This document shows, piece by piece, positions 57,504-64,000 of a DNA stretch of 64,000 bases. Numbering within the stretch: the stretch's first letter is position 1; the number at the start of each line of letters is the position of its first letter. The notes below the pieces were generated by a model. That model ran no database searches. It saw only the letters and a program-made list of their open reading frames with translations, and was not told where the DNA came from. The DNA lies in the NCBI GenBank assembly GCA_038030265.1, contig CM075943.1:41602001-41666000 (forward strand), given 5' to 3'. The translations under genes and the position numbers were made by a program. Source of the stretch: Corythucha ciliata. Its lineage: Eukaryota > Arthropoda > Insecta > Hemiptera > Tingidae.

Positions 57504-59840
57504 AAAGCTAAAGGCATGAAATTGATTATTGTGGAGCCAAATTGGTATTCAGATAGTGCCAAACCACAAACAACCTCAGTTGTTTTTGAAGAACGAAACC
57601 ATAGAATTTCATCACTTGGAGAAGCGACCCCTCAAAACGAAGTTTAAAGGAGAGAAATTCGCCAAGTCAGTTTGGAAAAGGACAAAATATGTATGAAATT
57701 CATGTTTGGAAGTGCTCCCGTCACTCGTTACAATGATTTTCAAACTATATCGGTTTCTTAAGTTAGCCAATTAAAACGAATTCAAGGCATTTCAATTAGT
57801 TGCTAACATTTGTTGCAAGAGCTACAATCGGAAGTGACACTGTGAAAGGAATAAGAAAGTAAAATTATAAGTTGGCGCGTCTTCGCCTTATGCTTGGCTG
57901 AAGCATCGAGTGAGACAAAGCTATAATTGGCTCATCCTGAGAGGAATGAGATAGAATTCGAAGAAAAATAAAAGTTCTTCAGCAAACTTGGTTTAATGGC
58001 CAAATAGATCTTCTTAAAAATCAACTTTCTATTTTCGAAAGAAAAAAAAACATACATTCCAAGCATTAATTTGGCCCCGTGAAGGACTGGAACAGGCAAG
58101 CTTCTTTTCCAGAAACAATTTTAACCAGCTTTATGGGAACTTTTGCAGATAAATCTGTTTACACCCCTCTCACTCTCGCATGCTGCACCCACCGCGAGGA
58201 TTTATATTGTGCCAGAGAAGTCCCTATCTTGAATTGGATAGTGTTTGCTCCGTGTTGGTTTACAATGCGGTGAAGGAACGGCGCAAATGGGCGTGGTAGG
58301 GGCGGGAGAGGTGCATAAAAGGACGGGATCACGAGACCTTCTCAACCCCTTTGCTTCCGGCCGCAACATTCCCTTTCTAATCTTTAAGCGTTTGGGAAGG
58401 CCAAGGGAAAAACCCGATATGTGGGAGCGCGGTGGTGAAGAAAGGGAAAAGGATGAGAACGGTATTGAGGAGGGTAGAGGTGCGATATACATGTACGATA
58501 CGAACCCCATACTAATTGCTACATAGGCCCATCTTAATCCCTGTCATCAAGGTACTGTCTTGTATTACGGAGCCGTGTTATCTATTGCTGTGGTACCATT
58601 CCTTTCCTTCAATTTTATAGGAAGGTAGAATCGGAATTGTTTGGCTCAAGCGAGTTTACTATAATCTTCTGTTCAACTATAACGTTAAAATATTATGAAA
58701 CTCCCTGCTCCTTTTCCAAGGATAAAATTTAATTATCCCTCCTTCTGGCTCATACCCTTTCAAATAAATCGTAATCTGTATCTACCTGTAAATCCCTGAT
58801 TTCATGGATGAATTGGAATCGAGGAAGAAGATTAAGCATGAGGTGCCAAATCATTTTCAGGAGGCATTAAGGTTCCAATTTGCTTCTGAATTAATCAAAT
58901 TGACTTTGGTACAATAACCTCGAAATCCGTGGTACAGTTGATGAAAACTACACGCTATAGCCACGAGGCAAACACATTTTTAGTAATGCCGTTCAGAGGG
59001 GGAAACCTGTCTATTCGTGACCTGAATCGTGCAGTTTCGAGACACGGGGGAAAAAAAAATCGAATCTATCATGTGTGTCTCCAGCAGCGGCAGGTGCCCC
59101 TACCTGAAGATTGGGAGAATCTGGGATTGGTAGGCTTCAGATTTTAATTTTCTCTACACATACCCTAGAATAACCCCTTTCCCGTTCGCTGAAACCTCCT
59201 CCAGCGTTTAGGAATGGGTCATATTCTCGCCCATGGGCGACAAAATTACCCCAGTGCGAGAATGGATTTCGGGTTAACAATTCCTTAGTCTGTACAGGCT
59301 CTCGTTAGTGTGTACAGCTATCACGTTGTAGACTCACAACACGAAACACATACGGCGAAACATTTTTTTTTTATGTTTCGTGTTTCGTGTTATGACATAA
59401 CACGATAGTGCGTAGCCGTCTTTACACTTGCAACAAAACACTGCATGACGTGGTTCCACAAATTATTGGTGTGGCCAATGTAAAAAAAAAAAAAAAAAAA
59501 AGCGGTCTCCAGACCAGAATGAATTTGAGGTGTTGTCTTCACGAACGCTTAAAGGGTAGCCATCGTAAAAATTGATGCTGCTCACTTGATTTGAAAACCC
59601 TATGTTACCACAGTAAAAATTGAAGTGACCTACCTCATTGTTTTCTGAGATTCTGGGTACGCGGTACAGTGACAGTGGCAATACTGCCAGTCTCCCATTC
59701 CTGTTCGAAGGGTCAGGAGTCGTTGTGGGGTTGTCCGAGCTAGTTTAGGTCGGCCACGCAATTTTCATCGGCTTTCGGAAAGCGTGCATTCGTTCAATTC
59801 AATAGCACGCTCGTCGACCAGGAAACACGCGCCACCTAAG
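57504..59840. other. Dpr intron; one short palindromic segment
   Basis: At 59339-59402, aacacgaaacacatacggcgaaacat faces atgtttcgtgtttcgtgtt across a T-run, followed by the perfect palindrome tcgtgttatgacataacacga. No gene was recognised. Confidence 0.45.
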
Positions 59841-59846
59841 CTTGAA

Positions 59847-59918
59847 CCGTAGGAGTATACATATACCCTATCAAGTTATGCACCGTAGGAGTATACATAT
59901 ACCCTATCAAGTTATGCA
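59847..59918 (+). repeat. 36-bp tandem duplication
   Basis: ccgtaggagtatacatatac ... ttatgca occurs twice in direct succession (59847 and 59883) without change. Confidence 0.95.
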
Positions 59919-60111
59919 TTATCTCAGAGCATATCTTTCACTTTAGCGTTTCATTTTTCTTTGTAGAAAACACTTCATGTTGGTGTTGCAATGGATTTCG
60001 TCGGCCTCCCTGTGTCTTGGGAGTCGGACTACCGCGACTACGCAGAGGAGTTTATTGGTAAGTGAGGCGTTCAATACTATTTTATTCCCTCTTTCTCGTA
60101 ATAAATCACTA

Positions 60112-60199
60112 CTAACGGCCTCAGCACATTATGCGGACTGGTCCGCGCGCGAAAGTAACTTCACGTTTTCGGTTCGCGTTATGTGTAGCGAGGCCTTAA
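60112..60199. mobile_element. Short TTAA-type MITE related to 18571-18717
   Basis: CTAA (60112-60115) and TTAA (60196-60199) flank cggcctcagcacattatgcg and ttatgtgtagcgaggcc. It shares gcggactggtccgcgcg with the 18.6-kb copy, but is only 80 bp. Confidence 0.65.
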
Positions 60200-60258
60200 T
60201 GTGGGCGCTTTTGACCTAATGCGGGCGCGAGGCCTTAATGTGGGGCTCAATGACTTGA

Positions 60259-60531
60259 TCATTGTTCGCTGAGGGGTTTATCAGGAGGCAGGAGGCACGC
60301 TTTTTGAAAAAATAGTAGTGTTGTTTGATTGAGCATCCCAAATCCTGCAAAAAACTTTGCATCATAGCCCTTGGGAATAAAGTGACCACGGCTGTTCTCC
60401 ATTATTATTATTAATTTATTTACTTCATCTATTTTATTTCTGTCGATCCAGGGTAGAGAACCTTTAAAACAAAGGTACTGCGACACGGATTTCAGCACCA
60501 TATTTGGTCCCTCAGTCGTTAGGGTAAACAC
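60259..60531 (-). pseudogene. Possible Argonaute-like N/L1 linker fragment
   Basis: A 90-codon minus frame reads MVLKSVSQYL, then IDRNKIDEVNKLIIIMENSR and GHFIPKGYDAKFFAGF. The pattern hydrophobic helix, then VxxLxIIMxxSxxxxFxxxG..xFF resembles the Argonaute region just before PAZ (ALDVVMRHLPS..Y.PVGRSFF). Similarity is only at pattern level. A short frame at 60990-61053 (SIPILSKVGKHLYIG, followed by GTACGC) could be a preceding exon but is weaker. It may be a decayed copy or chance. Confidence 0.3.
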
Positions 60532-61059
60532 AATATCATGAATGAAAAAATCAATGAATGAAAAAAGTACATTTTACTGTGGCCAATTTTTCCGCTCTGT
60601 ACGTGGTACTAACATTCTATTTCATTTTACTGTGGTATGGTACGAACTGATACTTCGTTACTAAAGTCAGATTTACCGTAGCAACCATCACATTCTATGC
60701 GTCGGCTTTGCTTGGGCCCAATGAAAATTTAGCGTAGGGAATAAGGAAATATTTTTGACGTTGGAACACAGTATTGTTTACTTAAACAATCTTTCGTCCC
60801 TGGCGTACTGTGTCCCCACAGTAAATTTAACTTGGAAACGTTTTTCAGTGCGCCTCCTTGGGTGCTATCAGCCTTGACTGGCTGCAATCCACGACTCATA
60901 GACCACGTCCAATAAAATCAAAGATAGATGGGTCCGATATAGGCAGAAATTAATAAAACTGAAAATTGGAAAAATCCGCGTACCTATGTAAAGGTGTTTT
61001 CCCACCTTGGACAAAATTGGAATGCTTTTGACAGCAATGTCCCCAGCGATCATTCTAAA

Positions 61060-62200
61060 ACATTTTCATATTCTAGAATTGTCGGAAAAATTCAAATAAC
61101 TCGAGAAGTTTTCCTGTGGTATATGTAAATTAATATATTACCAGTCTCTTTAACTCCAAGTGATTTCGTGAAAAACGCCACTCACGAGACACTAATTGAG
61201 GTCAAACCCACTGGGAGCACTCTCTTGGATTGTGCAGTCCCATGCGAAATGCTTCCAGCGCCTCCATATTCGCATTCGCTATTGTAATACAGCCATTCCT
61301 CCTGCTACCGTATTCCCTTCTCGTTGAATTACATTTAAAAAATATTGTGAAATTCGTATCCGCATCGTAATTTTCGAGTTGTGACTTATAGCGTTTTTTA
61401 CAATACCCGCACTCTTTCCGACTCTTCTGCCTAACAACGCTGGACTAACTAAGTTAAATTGAATGAAATGGAATCATTCATTGCGCCATTGAATAATTCA
61501 TGACCATCCCAGATTGAAACACGATTTGAACAGAAAATAAATCTGTTTTTCAAAAATCAGATACTTACATGGAAAGAGGGTGAATTCTACCACTTCACCA
61601 AAAAGCTGTTCCAGTAAGTGATAGAACAACACAAATTAAAAATTTAATTAATATCATTATTTTGTTTAAATTTATTCTGCCTGTTTCAGGTAAGTGTATG
61701 GAACCGCTGTAAAAGCCAAACCATTAACGTTTTATTTGCTGGTCCTATGGCAACGGGAACGTGGTTCCGAACATGTTCCAAGCACCATGCTGTTCACAAA
61801 GAGGCCAAAAATTAGGTGTAGGTTAACTAGTGTTTCGATTTGTGCCGTACGCAGTTTATGAGTCTCTCAGATCGTGGTGAATTGAGAAATACAGGTGGTT
61901 TTGGCTGAATCATTCCTCATAGTACGTCAGAGCTGCTCAAAGTGGTCAAAATTAAGCGTTTCGTGCTGGTCGTTGGGTTTCAGTCTTTCTCCACTTCACG
62001 AGGCCCGCCATAAAGTCCCAAAGCAGTTTTTGACTCAGCGGGTGACCAGAGCCGTCGAGTTAAAAAAAACAAATTATATACGCCGCGCGTCAATTCTCAA
62101 AGTTTACCACGTTCTTTTGAGTTCACAATTCTTGTGGGCGAGGACAGTATAGATAGGTCTCCTCTCGGGGTGGACTACAAAATTCAAGAGTCCCGAAGAG
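61060..62200. other. Dpr intron, no feature recognised
   Basis: Nothing supportable was seen; the 85-codon plus frame at 61895-62152 has no domain. Confidence 0.3.
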
Positions 62201-62202
62201 CT

Positions 62203-62403
62203 CTAAGCTGATGAGCTTAAGTGCTTAGGCCTAAAAGTGCCCCCTAACCACACTAAAACATTAACTTCACATACTTCTAGTGGTATCCTGGGACCCTCAG
62301 CTTGTTGAGAAGAGTAGCGTATTTGACACGCAGGTATACGAATACCTTCAAAAAGCGTTTTATCCTTACCGTAGGTATACCTATCAATAACATCTACAAA
62401 CAA
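62203..62403 (-). pseudogene. Possible Argonaute-like PAZ fragment
   Basis: A 66-codon minus frame reads VIDRYTYGKDKTLFEGIRIP, then ACQIRYSSQQAEGPR and IPLEVCEV. Argonaute PAZ domains have V..YF..(K)..L.YP.LPCLQV.......LPLEVCN, so spacing and end motif agree well. The acceptor-like TTTGTTTGTAG precedes it and a GTATGT follows PLE. After VCEV the frame turns to unrelated sequence. Its order relative to 60259-60531 is reversed for a minus-strand gene, so if both are real the locus is rearranged or holds two fragments. Confidence 0.4.
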
Positions 62404-63108
62404 ATTCGACCAAGAGAAACGCGAGACGAATATTTAATTCGAACTTATTTACGAAATTCAGAACGTAGAAAGACATAATTAACTGCCAATTATGACACTT
62501 GGGGTAATTCAAGTGAAATATTCAAAACACTTCTCCCAAAGACGTTAATTTTAAAACCGATCTTCGTCCTTTTTTGAACTCATTAAAAACTCCGCACACG
62601 CCAAAAGAAAACTTTGGCTTTTTCCTTCCCCCCACCCAACTTCCTCATCATCAAATCACCTCTCAAAAAGACCCGTGAAACACCCAAGTCATTTTTGAAA
62701 AGTTCCAGTCGTGTTGAAGCACGACGATAGGGAAAGAAAAGGAGTCTTGCATGCAACTCAAGAAAACAACGTTTTAACGCGACTAAAAACATCTGTAAAT
62801 TGGAAACTTTTCCGCTGGTGAAAAAGAATGGGAAGGGGGCAAACTTGCCTTCGAACAAGGGAGGGAAGACTTCATTAATTATTCCAATGGGAAAGAATGG
62901 AGAAGTTTCTAGAAGTTAGCCCTCCCTCCCCTTACATCATTCTTATCCGTCCACCATTCCACCTTGCCACCTCTTTTTTTAAAGAAAGTGAGAAAAAAAG
63001 GAGGGAAAAGCGTAATACAATACCCTTGTTTTCTTCACCTAATTAAACGCTGACTAACAAAAATCGAAGGACATGCATAAACAAAATAAAACGTTAGCTA
63101 TCGCTTAC

Positions 63109-63319
63109 CGACAACGTTGAGATGAATAAAATGACTCATGTGAGGAGTTGTACTGATTTGGCACTCGTAAATGCCAGTGTCCCGGTGCTGGGGGTATTTG
63201 ATTTGAAGGCACCAATCTTCTGAGCCCTGATGATTGATGGCTCGAAACCTCTGGTCCGAGGTATAGGTGTAACGGCCGACTGTCAATAAATGTATGTCCC
63301 TGTGCCGTACCCAGGAAAT
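63109..63319 (-). CDS. dpr: Dpr-family Ig receptor, internal exon: second half of Ig1
   Basis: Dpr proteins are two-Ig-domain neuronal surface proteins that bind DIP partners during synaptic target choice. This exon reads ISWVRHRDIHLLTVGRYTYT and continues through a WCLQIKYPQHRD stretch, the YEC motif holding the second Ig1 cysteine, and a HLNVV end, all hallmarks of the family. The acceptor is a pyrimidine-rich tract ending in AAG at 63320. The donor is GTAAGC at 63108-63103. The exon is 211 nt: 70 codons plus one G, so it ends in phase 1, which fits the exon at 40894-41021. The YTYTSDQRF and STTPHMSH segments resemble the Dpr6/8/9/10/21 group most, but the paralogue is not certain. Signal peptide and first half of Ig1 must lie beyond the right edge of the window. 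Confidence 0.95.
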
Positions 63320-64000
63320 CTTCAAAGAGAGACAGAAAAAACAGAAGATGACAAAAAAACGTTATGAATGAGATTGACTTTAATTTTAACTTTTTAACCC
63401 CCCCCCCCATCCACCATTCATACCCCTTCTTTAAAAAGAACTCTGTCAGAAGACGACAACATGAAATTCAATTTTCTTCAAACTTGAAATACCGCAATTC
63501 TGACGTTGAGTATACGTTCCAGAATTATTCGTCATGCAGCTGCCACAAGTTGGTGGGCTTGGAAGGCGTGGGATTACATATAATTTAATTTTAAGCGGCT
63601 GGTGGGTATTGCGGGAGAAGCGATGAGAAAACGTGAGCGGACGTGGTTGAAGGTTGAAGGGCTTTGAGAAGAAGAGAACTGCCACTGAACCGTAATGTAT
63701 TTACAGGATGTTGAAAACATTAAATCCTACATTTTTCCTTCTTTTTTTTCGGAGGATAATAATGAGCCATTTATATTCTCGTGAGAGCTTTACTGCTATC
63801 GTTGTAGTAAGAAAGGAAGATGTTTCTTTCCCATAACGTTTTCCACAACAAAAACTTCTCTTCTTTCCCCCAATATGAGATATTCAGCTTGATTAAATCC
63901 ATTTTGTTTTTCGTTTTCTTTACTTTTGTCTCGAGTTGATTACTCTGAAAATGAAAAATAGGTGCAGACACATTCGCCTTATTGACTTCCCTGCCACCAT
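63320..64000. other. Dpr intron upstream of the Ig1 exon
   Basis: On the minus strand this precedes the Ig1 exon and contains its polypyrimidine tract (63321-63345). No upstream exon (signal peptide, first Ig1 cysteine) was seen before the window ends. Confidence 0.5.

Noticed and set aside
58202..58526. Overlapping long frames on both strands
   Set aside because: Purine-rich strand bias produces open frames; no domain or splice signals support them.

Overview
The window looks like animal, most probably insect, nuclear DNA: AT-rich, very gene-poor, with spliceosomal GT/AG boundaries, animal-type retroelements and many short hairpin transposons. The long minisatellite-like arrays and TTAA-flanked MITEs recall large hemipteran genomes, but the species cannot be fixed from sequence alone.

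The only host gene I can support well is a minus-strand gene of the Dpr (defective proboscis extension response) family of two-Ig-domain neuronal surface proteins, closest by eye to the Dpr6/8/9/10/21 group. Its first visible exon (second half of Ig1) is at 63109-63319 and its second (first half of Ig2) at 40894-41021. These join in phase across a 22-kb intron. Two possible last exons, at 8477-8613 and 7753-7853, both start in phase 1 and both end in a short hydrophobic tail, which suggests alternative GPI-anchor or membrane signals. The exon for the second half of Ig2 should lie between 8614 and 40893 but was not found by eye. The signal peptide and start codon lie beyond position 64000. Nearly everything from 7.7 to 63.3 kb is therefore probably intron of this one gene.

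The intronic DNA is a mosaic of mobile elements. From left to right: a ~970-bp palindrome with tRNA-like segments in both arms (426-1395); a 3.6-kb array of degenerate 26-40-bp repeats with a ~535-bp higher-order duplication (1630-5235); a frame-broken Ty3/Gypsy pol (10929-12150) followed by a nested palindrome (12376-13111); hairpin MITEs and a second array (17.0-21.7 kb); a Myb/SANT-like remnant (24.2-24.9 kb); a Ty3/Gypsy element with nearly complete pol (25090-28655, minus); and a Gypsy reverse transcriptase split by a 3.25-kb TTAA-flanked insertion that itself carries a ~297-bp tandem array and a nested Tc1/mariner-like element with ~480-bp inverted repeats (32657-36488). Further right are more arrays (36.5, 38.3, 50.5, 53.4 kb), a 311-bp tandem duplication ending in an (AAT)n tract that is the tail of a non-LTR retroelement (42.5-44.5 kb), a collapsed copy of the tRNA-like palindrome (44.7-45.3 kb), a hairpin cluster (46.1-46.5 kb), and two weak Argonaute-like fragments (60.3-62.4 kb).

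No rRNA, CRISPR, operon or bacterial feature is present. The retroelement pol genes are all broken by stops or frameshifts and look inactive. The points most worth following are the alternative Dpr tails, the missing Dpr exon, the tRNA-like foldback family and the nested TTAA insertion.
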